Assembly: GCA_927349885.1 (NCBI GenBank)
Contig: OV651814.1
Span: forward strand, 51,802,800 to 51,866,799
DNA length: 64,000 nucleotides
Direction: 5' to 3'
Origin: Psylliodes chrysocephalus
Taxonomy: Eukaryota > Arthropoda > Insecta > Coleoptera > Chrysomelidae
Below are positions 12,246 through 23,479 of the stretch, in pieces (position 1 is the stretch's first letter; every line of letters starts with the position of its first letter). The notes under the pieces were generated by a model. It was not told the DNA's origin, ran no database searches, and worked only from the letters and a program-made list of their open reading frames with translations. The position numbers and the translations under genes were made by a program.

Positions 12246-13428
12246 CGAGGATGGTCTGAAAAGTTTCCGACCTGAACGCGAAGAATAAAAACTAGGAAAT
12301 GCGATTGCGCATCTTTTGACAGGTACAATAATTTCAGCCATTTTGGATGTTCAGTTGTTGTTTGACAATTGTTTGAGTCCGTCAATGTGAGTGTTTATAT
12401 GAAAATGAAAAATATCGAGTATCAAGCTGTAATTAAATATTTGTTTTTGAAAGACAATACGCATACAAAAATGTGTACGGGGACTCTGCAGTATCATTTA
12501 CCACCGTTAAATTTTGAGCAGCTGAATTTAAACGTGGCCATACCAGCTTTGGAAACGATGAACGTTCGGAATGTCCAAAAACTGTAACCACTGACGATAA
12601 TATCGCTAAAGTTCACCAAATGATTCTAAACCACCGTCGAATTAAAGTGAGAGAGATAGCAGGGGCTATGAATATGTCCAAAGAACGCGTTTGTCATATA
12701 TTGAATCAGGATTTAGACATGAGAAAGCTGTCTGCGCGTTTTGCTGTCCTTGCGTTTTGTGTCGCGTTTGTTCACGTTAGACCAAAAAACGTGTTCAGAT
12801 GAACATTTCCAGCCCTCTGTTAGCGCAGTTTAGGCGCAATAAATCAGAATTTTGGCGCCGATTAATTACTGTAGATGAAACTTGGATACATCATTATACC
12901 CCAGAAACAAAAATACAGGCAAAACCGTGGACACTTGGACAGCGAAGAGGGAACGTCCCCAAAAAGTAAAAGTAGTTTGTTCAGCTGGGAAAGTGATGGC
13001 GACTGTTTTTTGGAATAGTGGAGTCATCTTAATCGATGATCTTTAAGAAAGAAAAACCATTACAGAAGCACACTACTCATCAAGATAATACGCCGTCTTA
13101 CACCTCAGCGGTTGCCATTGCAAAAATTCATGAATTACAGTTTGAACTGCTTGACCACCCTCCTTACTCACTCGATCTAGCCCTAAGCGACTTCTTTTTA
13201 TTCCCTAATCCAAAAATTTCTCTCGGAGCAAAGGGATTTTGTTTAAATGAGGTGGCCATCGCCTTCATGAACAGGTGTTTTGCAGAGAAAGACGCTGAGT
13301 ACTATTTGGACGGGTTAAAGAGATGGAGATGTGAGTAGACTTACAAGACTATGTAGACAATAAAAATAAAATTAAATAAAAAATATCTTGTATCTTTATT
13401 AGGTCGGAAACTTTTCATACCATCCTTG
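12246..13428 (+). mobile_element. mariner element, full length but decayed
   Basis: The ends are 29-bp inverted repeats: CGAGGATGGTCTGAAAAGTT on the left, and on the right the complement of CAAGGATGGTATGAAAAGTT. TA dinucleotides flank both ends (12244-12245 and 13429-13430), the expected mariner target duplication. Length is 1183 bp, close to the usual 1.2-1.3 kb. It carries the broken transposase at 12399-13335. Confidence 0.9.
12399..13335 (+). pseudogene. mariner transposase pseudogene (DD34D)
   Basis: From the ATG at 12399 the helix-turn-helix region reads in broken frames (HHRRIKVREIAGAMNMSKE, then VCHILNQDLDMRKLSAR). The catalytic core shows ITVDETWIHHYTPETK, then after frameshifts DNTPSYTSAVA, and SLDLALSDFFLF in place of SPDLAPSDYHLF. 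Spacing between the last two Asp is 34, so DD34D is kept. At least two frameshifts and an internal stop prevent a full product. Confidence 0.9.
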
Positions 13429-13597
13429 TATATTTTAATATTAAAATAACGTGACGTAGCGATGTCCTTCTTATTGTAATCGAACGCTCCTAGGTTTAAT
13501 CAGTCACTAACGCTGGTGATCACACTACACCCTTATCAATAATCTTGGTCCTGATAGTTTTTTTCCTGTCCTTTTCCCTGATATTTTCCCTGATATT

Positions 13598-13915
13598 TTT
13601 AACCGACTTCAAAAAAGGAGGAGGTTCGTCGCAATATTTTTTTTTCTATGTATGTTCAGCGATAATTCTTTAACACGGTGTCCGATTTCAATGATTCTTT
13701 TTTTGTTAGAAAGGGGGTACATCAGGGGTGGTCCCATATAAATTTGGTCAAAATCTATTAATTGGGTCGATAATAAAATCCTCAAACTCTTCGTTTTTTA
13801 TGTATGTTTAGCGATAATGCTTTACCACCTTGTCCGATTTATATAATTTTTTTTTGTTAGTAAGGGGGTATCTCAAGGGTGGTCCCATATAAATTTGGTT
13901 AAGATGTGGTGATGG
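13598..13915. repeat. Dispersed insect repeat (ACCGACTTCAAAAAAGGAGG type), two tandem units
   Basis: It begins AACCGACTTCAAAAAAGGAG, then two diverged units of about 140 bp. Each holds TATGTATGTT(C/T)AGCGATAAT, a TGTCCGATTT block, and GGGTGGTCCCATATAAATTT. I recall this head sequence as a very widespread short repeat in insect genomes. Confidence 0.7.
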
Positions 13916-14003
13916 CATCTGCACGTTTTTGAAATCGTTTCTTTTTTAAATTTTTAATTTCTAATACTTGTTCTCTCTTCTAATCACTATTCATTTATTA
14001 CAG

Positions 14004-14093
14004 GTCACAAACGGGGTTTACCTTTAGTCGATAGCGATGGTGAGAGTGTCAGTCAACCTTTTCCAACAGTGCCAAATACTGATTCTGATTTAG
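14004..14093 (+). CDS. Host adaptor gene, exon 2 in window: acidic linker
   Basis: The acceptor is TTTATTACAG and the donor TTAG|GTAAGT. Ninety nt, entering and leaving in the same phase, so skipping would keep the frame. It encodes GLPLVDSDGESVSQPFPTVP then NTDSDL: a short acidic Ser/Pro linker joining the ankyrin block to the tyrosine-rich tail. No domain. Confidence 0.85.
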
Positions 14094-15479
14094 GTAAGTC
14101 AAACTAATAAAAATTTAGTATATAAGTTTGGATATTTCAATCAAAATACAGACCATTTACTTAAATTTCATTACATAAAATGTTTGACTATGATACGCTA
14201 AATAATATGAGTAATCACTATGGTTCTCCACTTTTTTTTATTGTATTCTCCGTGAAAAATCCTTGGGCTAAGGGTTTAATAAAGAGCAACAAGAGTATTT
14301 CTTAATGGTTAATACATTTATTCTACAAATGATTCAACATTGTCTTGAAATAGTCAAAACTTTGCGACCACTCATTTGCAATAATAAACTTATTTTTTGC
14401 TGTTTTTAGTCACTGGGGGACAACAATTCGAAGCCCATCACGTTTTTCGGGTTTTCCTTCCTTTCTTTCTAAAGGTCATTCAGGCATTATGTAAACATGT
14501 TTAAGGGAGGGGTTAAATATTGTTTACTTTTGCTGCAAATAAATGGGTTAAAAAGTTTCATTCAAATTATAAAATAATTTTTCAATAAAATAATACAATC
14601 TCAAAATCAATACCACATATAAATTTATTGTTCTTACATAAATACAGGTGCCACTATTTTCAGCCTCATAGGGCAATCATCAGGCAAAATTACTTTTAAT
14701 AAAATATATTAGTTTAGACAGAAATAATAGAAAATAAGTTAAAAACGGAGAAGATCTCTAATTGAATCACAACAGATTAAAATAACATGGTAGGTGGTGG
14801 TGTTAGCAAATTCACGAAAGCGGAGGTGGCAAGTGAGATGGCTAAAGACACGAGTATCAGAGTCGAAGAAGCTAAAAGTAGGTTTTCTGCTATATGAGTG
14901 ACAGACAAACCAAGGAATGGTCAAGGTAACTACACGGCATAGCTGTAGTTCTTCATCTTAGCAGTTTGATATTTCCTCAGTTGTATACTTTCCATCAAAA
15001 TGTGGAACTACTGCCATGCCATGCAGTTATCTTCACCATTATGAAAAATAATCATTGAGTAAGTTGCCCACATTTGAGATATGGATAATTTTCGATAAAT
15101 TTTGTTTATTATGACGAATAAGCTTTTTATTTCTTATTTTTGGGGAGAGGAAAGGGGCTCTGCAATTTTTTCAATTTCTCTTACGATAGGAAGGGTCTAA
15201 AATTAACAGAATTATACTTTCGTAATCATGAATCGTTCTTTATTAAAGGAATTTGTTGGATTAAGTCCTTTAGGACCTCCAAATGTTTCTTACGTAAACA
15301 AAAAATAAAAATGATTTTGGTTTCAAAAATGTTATGTAATAACTTGCATGTTCATCAAAATTCTTTAATACTTATTTTTTTAATTATTAAATATCAGTTT
15401 TCTGTAAATATTACAAAAATAACTAATTTTAATAAGAAAACAGTATCAGTATCTATAGACACGTTTTTATTTTTTATAG
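14094..15479 (+). other. Intron with anonymous AT-rich sequence
   Basis: A block at about 14640-14700 reads CAGGTGCCACTATTTTCAGCC, then GGGCAATCATCAGGCAAAAT, resembling the ends of foldback elements seen elsewhere here. No coding signal. A long open frame reaching back from exon 3 (15140 onward) is just readable intron. Confidence 0.4.
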
Positions 15480-15648
15480 GTAGCCCCTATGAAAACGTGA
15501 GACCTTCATCCAAAAACGCGAGGTCGGTGACTACTGACCCTTCGCCCGGCACGTCGCCCCAAAGGTGGGGCGACTTCCTTCAAAGGCACGCGCGACCCCC
15601 GGAAGCCTTCGATGACAGGAGGGTTTCGGGTGTCTCGGGAATTTCTAT
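15480..15648 (+). CDS. Host adaptor gene, exon 3 in window: linker with YENV motif
   Basis: The acceptor is TTTTTATAG and the donor CTAT|GTAAGT. 169 nt, leaving two bases of the next codon. The product begins GSPYENVRPSSKNARSV and continues with Thr/Ser/Pro and Arg-rich sequence (PSPGTSPQRWGDFLQRHARP). PYENV fits a YxN Grb2-type SH2 ligand if phosphorylated, which is inference. It is markedly GC-richer than the flanking introns, as expected of conserved coding sequence. Confidence 0.88.
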
Positions 15649-16288
15649 GTAAGTTCTTCAGTAGTTGTAACGAATTTATATAGAAGATAAATGTTGATTT
15701 TCATTAGTTTTTATGCATAATAATCTTATAATAATATATTACTTCTGAAACAATGTTACAGCAATGAGTGCGAGGCACATATATAGTAAAGTTTATCTTA
15801 AATAATACAAACAGAACATTACTCATTTAATACATAAGAGCGGAATTTTAATTTATTCCTAAATATATTCAGCAATTGTTATATTATCGAAGGTAGTGTT
15901 TCTCAAATCTTTTTGGCGACGGAACCTTTTTGAAAAGTGAAATATTTGACGGAGCCCTAAACACATTTCTATAAAAAAAGTCCTCAAGCACAAACATATC
16001 CTCCTTCCTCTTAGTAACTTCTAAAAAGAAAAGGTCCTCAAGCCAGGTCCCTCCCTTTTGTGGCGATAGTACAATTATTTTCTTCGCGAAACCCCCACAA
16101 AAGCTTTGCGTAGCCCCGGGGCTCCGCGGAGCACACTTTGAGTAACACTGATCTAAGGTATAAATATACAGGGTGTCCCATTAGTGCCTAATTGTTTAAT
16201 ATTTCAATTTTTGTTATAGACACGAAAACAAGTTTCAAATAAAAGCTATATGGATTTAAAAAAATACGTATTTTAAAAATATTTTTGG
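15649..16288 (+). other. Intron with a GC-richer repeat block
   Basis: At about 15895-16150 a GC-richer block reads through GTTTCTCAAATC, CCGGGGCTCCGCGGAGCAC and TTGAGTAACAC, a dispersed repeat of unknown type. TATACAGGGTGTCCCATTAG follows at 16167, a mariner-style terminus without a partner nearby. No gene. Confidence 0.4.
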
Positions 16289-16594
16289 ATATACAGGGCG
16301 TTGCGTTTAAAAATGTATATTTTTTAAATTGAACATCCTGTATTTTATTTTAGTTTTAGAATGGTTTGGTAATACTGTATTTAACCTTAGAATTTTTTTT
16401 AAAAATGTTACAGGGTTGCCAACAAATAATTATTTTATGAAATTAGAGAATGTTGCAGACCCCAAATTAAATTATTATAAATTAGATAGGTTTACAATGA
16501 TTTAAAAATTGTTTAAAATACATACATAAGATAGTAAGCTAACAAATAGTGGTGATAGAACTGGAATATAAAATAATAGTGTATTATTAAACGA

Positions 16595-16645
16595 GCAATT
16601 TATGGTAGCCATTACTCACCCGAGTGAATAATGGCCATAAATTGC
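16595..16645. repeat. Hairpin inside the foldback element
   Basis: GCAATTTATGGTAGCCATTA pairs with TAATGGCCATAAATTGC across a short CTCACCCGAGTGAA apex. Stem about 17-20 bp with one or two mismatches. Confidence 0.75.
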
Positions 16646-16739
16646 GTGTCTAATACTATACTTTGTCCACGACCATTATGGTTTCTTTATTAAATAAAAG
16701 TTAAGTGTAGAATGGAAAGTTTTTATTTAACATAGGTAA

Positions 16740-16948
16740 CTAACTGTTGTTTTTTCAATTTTCCGATTTTCCAATTTTTCGAATTTCTGATTATTCGATT
16801 TTTCAATTTTTCGATTTTTCGATTTTTTTATTTTTCCACTTTTCAATTTTCCAATTTTTCGAATCTCTAACTTTTTGATTTTTGATTTTTCGACTTTTTA
16901 ATTTTCCGATTTTCCAATTTTTCAAATTTCTGATTTTTCGATTTAAAA
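16740..16948. repeat. T-rich minisatellite
   Basis: Imperfect units of 9-11 bp, TTTTTCGAATTTC / TTTTCCGATTTTCCAA, recur about 18 times in all. It looks like replication-slippage growth from a TTTTTCGA seed. Confidence 0.7.
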
Positions 16949-17348
16949 AATATCATTATGAAAAGTATCGCTCATCTTTAGTTATCTACCGGAAATTTCC
17001 AGAATTACAAAATCGTGAATTATCATAATTCACTCTAGTGATATATGGGTACCATATCCTTTTAGTTAGGAGGTAGAATATTGATTTATTATTAAGTGGT
17101 CGTGGACAAACCAGTTTTATCACAACTATTCGTTATCTTATAAGTCTGTACATTAAACAATTTTGAAATCAATGTAAATCTACCTAAATTTTGATAATTT
17201 AATTTGGGATCTGCATGATTCTCTAATTTCACAAAAAAATTAATTGCTTGGCAACCCTGTAACCCATTCTAAAACTGAAATAAAATACAATTCAATTTAA
17301 AAAATATACATTTTTATTTGCCAGACAAAAATGCAACACCCTGTATAT

Positions 17349-19169
17349 TGTCACAAATTCCAAATATTAAATATTTTCCAAATTTTATAAATTCACATTA
17401 TTTAATAAATTCACCTAACATAGGACATTTACCTCTATTTCAAATTTCAGTAATATAATAATTTTGTAATAAAATACTTTTATTCTCAAGCAAATTAATG
17501 TAAATAATTTTTTAGTCTTTATAAGATATTTCCTTTCATGTTAAACAATAATGTGATGTTTGTTTATTTTCAAACAACAGTTTGTTTATTAATAATTTAT
17601 TTAAACACTTATTTATTTATAACACTATTATTCTAATTTATATATACTTCGAATGTCTTTAAACTGATCACTATTTATATTCACCACTACTAATTACTAT
17701 TTATCTGCACTGTCAATATATCTACTACTGATGGGTCGCCTCCACCAATTTATATACAAAATTGGTGGTCGAGATTGCTCCCCCACCAAAATTGCCAGTA
17801 TGTACCAGAAACGTTATCACGTTCTAGAAATAGTATCTCGTTGACCCTGGAATGTTCGCGAAAGTGTCTCCACCATAGTCGTCCCATAGGTTTGGTCTTA
17901 AGGGGTTCAATTATGTATAATAAGCGGACAAGTTGAGCCTCAAAGGCCAAATAATACAGAGAGGGACTTGGAGTATTAGAGCATGACGGAATAATGAAAT
18001 TGCTCACATTACAATAATAAAATCTGTTCATTTTGCTGATTTAACAATTTGTTATGTGTAATAATCAAATAGGTGAATTAACTGGAAAAAGATGCAAAAT
18101 CAGCAGATGAGTCTTGAAGGTAAATGTTCTGACAAGAAAGATTCATTCAGGTTAGGCCTGAGTAACAGTAAAGAGCTCAGCTCACTATTAATTAGAAAAT
18201 AAAAATTTCAAGTAATAAAATAAAATGAAATAATAAACTAATAATTAAGTAGTTTGAGAGTTTGTGAACGTGCCCCCACAGAGAAATTTAATGTGGTAAG
18301 AAATAATATTTTTTTAGTTATTTTGTCAAGTAAACTTTTATTTCATGTTTGGTTCCTAGTTTATCTTCCATTTATATTTTTTGTGTATGTAAATAATAAC
18401 TATTGGTTGTATTAATAAATATATATTTTTTTATAATTAGTAATTTTAATTCTTATTCCTACAAGCAGTAATTAAGTAACTTAAAAGTAAATAAATACCC
18501 CTCTCCAGGTTGTATTTTGGGTAGAGCAGACTTTATTCAAATTTTGGGAAAGTCCGGGCTACTCAGAATATAGCGTGGCGAGCTAGAGCTCGTTGTGGCG
18601 TCGTCAGATAAAATCTGAGCTACAATACCCCCTAGGCTGACGACCACTTCGTGACAATATCTAAAAAATATTTTTAAAATATGTTATTTAATATTTTCCC
18701 CAGAAAGTCGAAATAAATAATACACTCAGAACAATACTGATTAAAATTTGAGCACATTAATGTTATAGGCGAGTTTCTTTCCAAGTTTGTTTGAAAACTT
18801 TCCGTATAAAATGTTTTATGATGTCTAATGGCTGTTTGGGAAATCAACGGTGTTTTGGTAAAAGGGCGAATAGACCAATTTTTGTATAAATGGGTTTATT
18901 GTATTTCCAGTAAAAACATTACTAACTACGCAATATAGTAAAAGGGCGAACTCATATTCCTAAAAATTATAGTTCTATTAAGAAATGCAAAAAAATCTAC
19001 CGCCAAGAGAATGAATATCCATAAAGATTGCATAAGGAGGGGACCGGCTAAGTTATTTCCTCAGTATCTGTTGAAGTGAGGGCTAGAGCACACGTTTTTG
19101 GTGAGAGCAATTTTACTTTATTTGACGGTTACATAATATAAAATAAGAATTGACTTAATTTTTTTAAAA
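17349..19169 (+). other. Intron with two GC-richer unassigned blocks
   Basis: The block at 17740-18030 has a 93-codon minus-strand frame (RLWWRHFREHSRVNEILFLE) that I do not recognise. At 18490-18655 the minus strand starts TGTCACGAAGTGGTCG and contains an AATAAA inside GC-richer sequence, which would fit a solo LTR, but I could not find its other border. The rest is AT-rich with no gene seen. Confidence 0.3.
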
Positions 19170-19385
19170 TTGGTCCAAGATGTGATCCTGCGGAGCACCT
19201 GAGGTAACATTTATTAGCGATGAAATGGAGCCAGCATATCGTAACACATTGCGATCTGTTCGACAGATAATTCTGTAGCCAAGTAAATACCCACCACGAA
19301 TAATTTCGACAGTAACAATTCCTGATTAACTCTATCGAAAGCTTTTGTAAAATCCGTATATATAGAGTTAACTAGAAGTTTATTT
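19170..19385 (-). pseudogene. Reverse transcriptase fragment (Jockey/CR1-like)
   Basis: The minus strand shows NSIYTDFTKAFDRVNQELLL, a good RT motif A with the catalytic Asp kept. After frame changes come RYAGSISSLINVTSGAPQ and DHILGP (motif B, GVPQGSxLGP). It stops before YADD. It is an isolated fragment whose piece overlaps, but is not identical to, those at 7690 and 11637, so at least two LINE insertions contributed. Confidence 0.75.
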
Positions 19386-20319
19386 TCAAAAGCCTGTCAA
19401 TGAGAGAAAATATACAAAGTTATATTATTTTTAATGGAACACCCTGTTTTTTATTTTAGAATTAAAAACTACATCAAAAATAATGTCAGTTAACTAAAGG
19501 TTCCCTATTACTATTATTATTAGTTTTCGATTTATTTGAATTTTTAAGGAAAAAAAGTCTCCCAGAAATTAATTGTTTACTCTTGTTTGAATAATTTTTA
19601 ATGAACTAATTTTTTTTTCTTATGTGGGACATCCTGTATACATCTAACAAATTTTAAATTGTAGCCGTCTGTAACCTACGTATTCCTCCCAAACGAATTT
19701 TTTATATCTTTGGTCGTTTTCCCATAAAGCTCCGTCCCGTTGAGCGTGAGCCACCCTGTATATCACTTATTTAAAATATTATGTATTAAAAGTAAAACAC
19801 ACTGTAGCCTTTCCAACATTCTTTACCTTACTCTGAACCCATTTTTAAAAACAATTTCTGAAAATATTATCGTTCGGAGCTGTATTTTTTGTGATAAAAA
19901 AGTCGCCGTCACTTGTCGTTTACAACGCGTTGAACTTGGACTTAAGGATTTATTATTCTTGGTGTAAAAAACCTTATAACGTCAAAAAAGAAAGACTAAT
20001 AATGGTCTACAATTATCAAGACAAGAGCTATGTACATATGCTAACAAGCAAATGCTTGAGGGGAGAAGAGAGAAGATTTGCAAGTTGCTGCAGATCATCA
20101 AGCACCGTTAAAAAAGAACGTTCTGTAACGATTCTTTAGTTTTAAAATAGTTTATTTAATAAAACAGTCTATTTATAACGTACTAATTAATTTATGTAAT
20201 ACTTGGACACTCCTATTATTATTTATTACAATTTATCTTTTCTATACAGCGCTATTTATATTAAGCCAGCTCTGCACTAGAACATTCTCGTCTCGCGAAC
20301 AAAAACTTTTTTTATTATT

Positions 20320-20832
20320 AATGGTTCCCCACCCACAATTTTTTTTTCTGAATAGTAATTAATATAGTATAAAATATTCTAGGTGTTATATGATAAATAA
20401 CATGTATTATAAATATAGAAGTAGCCGTATTTTTCCAATTTTCATATTTTTACAAAACCAAACCAGCAAAAAATTGAACCAGCGTCACGAAATGATCACG
20501 AAATGCTAAGTTGAAAAGTCAGACGCTAAGCCCTTTAATCTATCACGGTTTTGTGATTTAAGTTATGTTATGAAATATGTATATGAACCAGAAAACATCA
20601 AAAAGAATGTAATAATAATTTGTTAAAAAGAAATATCTAAGATCTATTTTTAAAAATGTATGTTATCAATTTAATTACAAATCATTTTTACCATTAAAAT
20701 AGACACTATATAAATCAAAATAGAAATTAGACGTCTGACTTACTTGCGGAAAGCAGATTCATGTTCTCACTTCCCATAAGATTAAATAGTGCGATAGGTG
20801 TCAATTTCCTAAGTGGTCATAGGAAAAATTAT
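20320..20832. mobile_element. MITE family 1, copy A (uninterrupted)
   Basis: The right end AAGTGGTCATAGGAAAAAT is the counterpart of AAGTGGTCGTAGGAAAAAG at 57048. The left end near 20322 (GTTCCCCACCCACAA) is a decayed inverse. Internal landmarks AAATATCTAAGATCTA, GACACTATATAAATCAAAAT and AGAAATTAGACGTCTGACTT, then GCGGAAAG, match copy B at 51.8-57.1 kb on both sides of its LINE. A tRNA-like segment is present only as a decayed trace (20473-20535). Useful as an empty-site comparison. Confidence 0.6.
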
Positions 20833-21167
20833 TATTTATACAAGGTGGGCCAATGAAAACAAAACGGTTCAAGTGTAGGGTTCTTAATGTCATTATAAAA
20901 AATCGCTTGAATACGTCAATTTATTTGTCGATGGAGAAATCCTTCAGACTTATTTCCAAACCCCTAATTTTAACAGGATGCTGTTCACCCCTAAAATCTT
21001 AAATGGAAAGTGGGGTTGAGTGACACCTTGTTTGTCTTTTCAATTCTCTTTTCAATGATACCATCTATTCGATCTGCATTTGATCTGATCTAATCTATTA
21101 CATCTGATATACTAGGTGTTCATTTTTCAAACATGATTCCAGAGATCGGTATAGAAAACCAATGCCA

Positions 21168-21266
21168 TTGACGCAACTATTGACACAGCTATTGACGCAA
21201 CTATTGACACAGCTATTGACGCAACTATTGACACAGCTATTGACGCAACTATTTACACATCTATTG
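21168..21266. repeat. 24-bp tandem repeat, four copies
   Basis: The unit TGACGCAACTAT TGACACAGCTAT is itself a diverged 12-bp doublet. The last copy is degraded. On the minus strand it reads as a CVNS repeat, which is a by-product, not a gene. Confidence 0.85.
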
Positions 21267-21379
21267 AATATACAGAAATAGAGCATACTTGCTATGCCAC
21301 TACGGGTAGAGATGTAACCATGTGTTCAATCCGTGTAAACATAGTTAAAATAAACAGTATAAGTGCTAAAAATTCATAT

Positions 21380-21845
21380 GAAATTTTTCACAATTATTTA
21401 AAACTTTTTTTTTGGGTGATTTCTTGGGAATAAGGTTTTGTAATAAAAAAAATCAAAAATGGTTTATATTCTCAAAGCTTTCGGTCCCGGTCTTTCTATT
21501 TTTAGTATTTTAAAAATTTTTCTTTTTTAATGTGTTTTCCTCTTCATTTACTATTACTTTATTGTTGTTATTTTTCCTTTTATAATTTATAAGTTTATAA
21601 TATTATAAATTTTAATTTGGTTTGTGTTTTATTAAATTTTATAATAATATAAACTTATGTAAAAGGAAAAATAATACCAATAATGTAATAGTAAGTGAAA
21701 AACATTTAAAAAAAAATTTAAATTAATAAAAATAAAACTACTGAAAAAGGCCATCCAATTGGGGCCAAAAGCTTTGAAAATATTTTTTTTTCACAAGCAA
21801 TTGCCTAAAAATAGTTTTAAATAATTGTGCAAAATTAAGTAATAC
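21380..21845. mobile_element. Foldback element with about 210-bp arms
   Basis: The left arm (about 21390-21606) and right arm (about 21640-21845) are inverted. Matches include CACAATTATTTAAAAC / GTTTTAAATAATTGTG, TCAAAGCTTTCGG / CCAAAAGCTTTGA, TTTACTATTACTTTATTG versus its complement, and TTTTTCCTTTTATAA versus TAAAAGGAAAAA. No coding capacity. Arms are diverged by roughly a fifth, by eye. Confidence 0.75.
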
Positions 21846-22246
21846 CTAAGTACCAATAATTCAAGTTTTTTTTATTATTTTAAGTTCCCTAGAGGTATAG
21901 AGTGATCAATGAACACTCTTTAAACAAAATATAAATTTTTTTCTACACCCACATGGATATTAGCTTATCTACAGATTACAAAACGAGAAAGTATACCATG
22001 ACGTTCAACTGAACGAATATGTTTCGTATCCAATCTACCTAGTTCATATTTTAGTCACCCGACTACTATTATTTTTTAAATTTTATATAAGTGACAATTC
22101 TGTCAAACTAATTGTCAGTATATTTTTTAATTCTATCTATATCTGTAGCGTGTGGAGGGTGGGTTAACCCACGGCACCTAGGCCTTACTAGGCCCAGTGT
22201 GCATCCTCCTAAGTAGATAGGCACCTCCTAGCTTGTGAGCCAGCCT
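21846..22246. other. Intron sequence plus 3' end of a LINE
   Basis: AT-rich until about 22140. Then a GC-richer block (GGAGGGTGGGTTAACCCACG, CTAGGCCTTACTAGGCCC) forms the 3' untranslated part of the LINE fragment that ends at 22247 on the minus strand. Confidence 0.45.
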
Positions 22247-22385
22247 ACAGATTTAATGTAGTGGACAATGTACCAAGAGGTGTTTTTCTTATATCGGCCC
22301 GTTTTAGCCAATTCTCGCCGAATACAAATCTTCTAATAAATGAGAGCGTCGGGCAATCGTAGAGGATATGCTCAGTACATTTTTT
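22247..22385 (-). pseudogene. LINE ORF2 C-terminal fragment (zinc-finger-like end)
   Basis: The minus strand reads CTEHILYDCPTLSFIRRFVF, then GENWLKRADIRKTPLGTL, ending at a TAG. The CxEHILYxCP phrase is the zinc-binding C-terminal end of R1/LOA/I-type LINE polyproteins. The rest of the element is missing. Confidence 0.7.
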
Positions 22386-22777
22386 AGTTATTGAGATTAA
22401 ATAATCGTAAAAATTAGTTATTCCTGTGTAGAATCGATAAATAATAGCATTTCCATTTTTATTTCGTCCACATTATTTATAAATAAATCTTAAATTGTAA
22501 TCAAACTATATGAAACTAATTTAAGTACGAGTATTATAACTAAAATCGTAAGTGTGGCGATGGTCATGAGTACACGGCCGTTTGGCTTCAATGAGAAAGG
22601 ATCGGATTCAAATCTTGGCTGGGGACTGATTAAATTAAATCTTTTTATTTCATGTTTATTTTATTTTATAAATTAGTAAAAATCATAAATTATTTTAAAA
22701 TAAGTTATTTTCGTTAGTGGGTCGTAGAAAACTGTATAACTCGAGTGGATTACCCATATCCACTTTTGTTGCACAAA

Positions 22778-22802
22778 CTACTACTACTACTACTACTACT
22801 AC
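22778..22802. repeat. (ACT)n microsatellite
   Basis: Eight uninterrupted ACT units. Confidence 0.95.
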
Positions 22803-23090
22803 CTAACTCAAACGTAATGAACATATAACATGAAACTAGACTAATTTGTAATCGTACCTTTTTGATCCAGGCTTGTAATACCGGTTCCATTCAGCCCTCT
22901 GATCACTTTATTAATTATTTTCACTGCTGTGCTTTTATGAAAATGCATAAAAACATTTTTAGTAGATAAATGCGTTATGTATACGAACGAATGAAAATCA
23001 ACAATAGTTTTCAAATATCACTATTTGTATATACTTATACACATACCTACACAAGGTGTTTATTTTTTGTTTGCATGGTTTTTTTCACAG

Positions 23091-23168
23091 CATGAACAAC
23101 CGAAATGCACCGTCACGAGATGTAAATGAAAACGAGGATGCATACGTACCGATGACAAACTTAAAAAT
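23091..23168 (+). CDS. Host adaptor gene, exon 4 in window: YVPM linker
   Basis: The acceptor is TTTTTTTCACAG and the donor AAAAAT|GTAAGG. Seventy-eight nt; it both enters and leaves with two bases of a split codon, so it is a symmetric exon and skipping would keep frame. It encodes NNRNAPSRDVNENED, then AYVPMTNLKM. YVPM fits the YxxM ligand of PI3-kinase p85 SH2 domains (inference). The upstream intron is 7.4 kb and the downstream one 5.6 kb. Confidence 0.82.
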
Positions 23169-23479
23169 GTAAGGGATTAGTTTTTATTTGTGCCTTAGTT
23201 GTATTGTCTAAAAGACCTCTTATACATATAGATTAGCAAACCAATCGTGAAATATGTTCGTCAATACAGATTCTAGGTCTAATTCGCTTTTGAGGAACTC
23301 AAAAACGAGAGAAATGCACTTAGTTTTTAATATTTTGAAAATATGAAACAACTTGGTTTTTCACAATGCAATATAAGAAATGATAAAACATTAAAACTAT
23401 CTAAATACTCTCGAGTGCTTCGGTGCATGAATCAAAGTTACTTTGATATGTATTCCGAAGAATAGAGCAATGAAAAAGC

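Larger units (their letters stand above)
16289..17348. mobile_element. Foldback (long inverted repeat) MITE-like element
   Basis: The left arm (about 16292-16562) and right arm (about 17105-17348) are inverted copies. Matching landmarks are ATACAGGGCGTTGC / GCAACACCCTGTAT, ACAGGGTTGCCAA / TTGGCAACCCTGT, and GAATGTTGCAGACCCCAAATTAA versus its complement near 17197-17222. Inner arms TTTGTCCACGACCA (16665) and TGGTCGTGGACAAA (17097) also pair. It has no coding capacity. It holds a perfect-looking hairpin and a T-rich minisatellite (separate entries). Confidence 0.75.

Noticed and set aside
3298..14093. Caskin identity for the host gene
   Set aside because: The ankyrin end is Caskin-like, but the SH3 domain expected just after it is missing in the next two exons. 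ANKS1-like is preferred but not proven.
15140..15479. Extended coding region joined to exon 3
   Set aside because: The open frame upstream of 15480 is AT-rich with low-complexity residues, and a clear acceptor lies at 15478-15479. Phase with exon 2 supports the acceptor.
16740..16948. CRISPR-like or regulatory array
   Set aside because: Units are 9-11 bp of T-rich slippage sequence without spacers; an animal genome makes CRISPR implausible.
17750..18031. Minus-strand 93-codon frame as a retrovirus-like envelope or integrase end
   Set aside because: No motif supports it; reported only as an unassigned block.
21098..21286. Minus-strand frame with CVNS repeats
   Set aside because: It is the translation of the 24-bp tandem repeat; no gene context or start signal.
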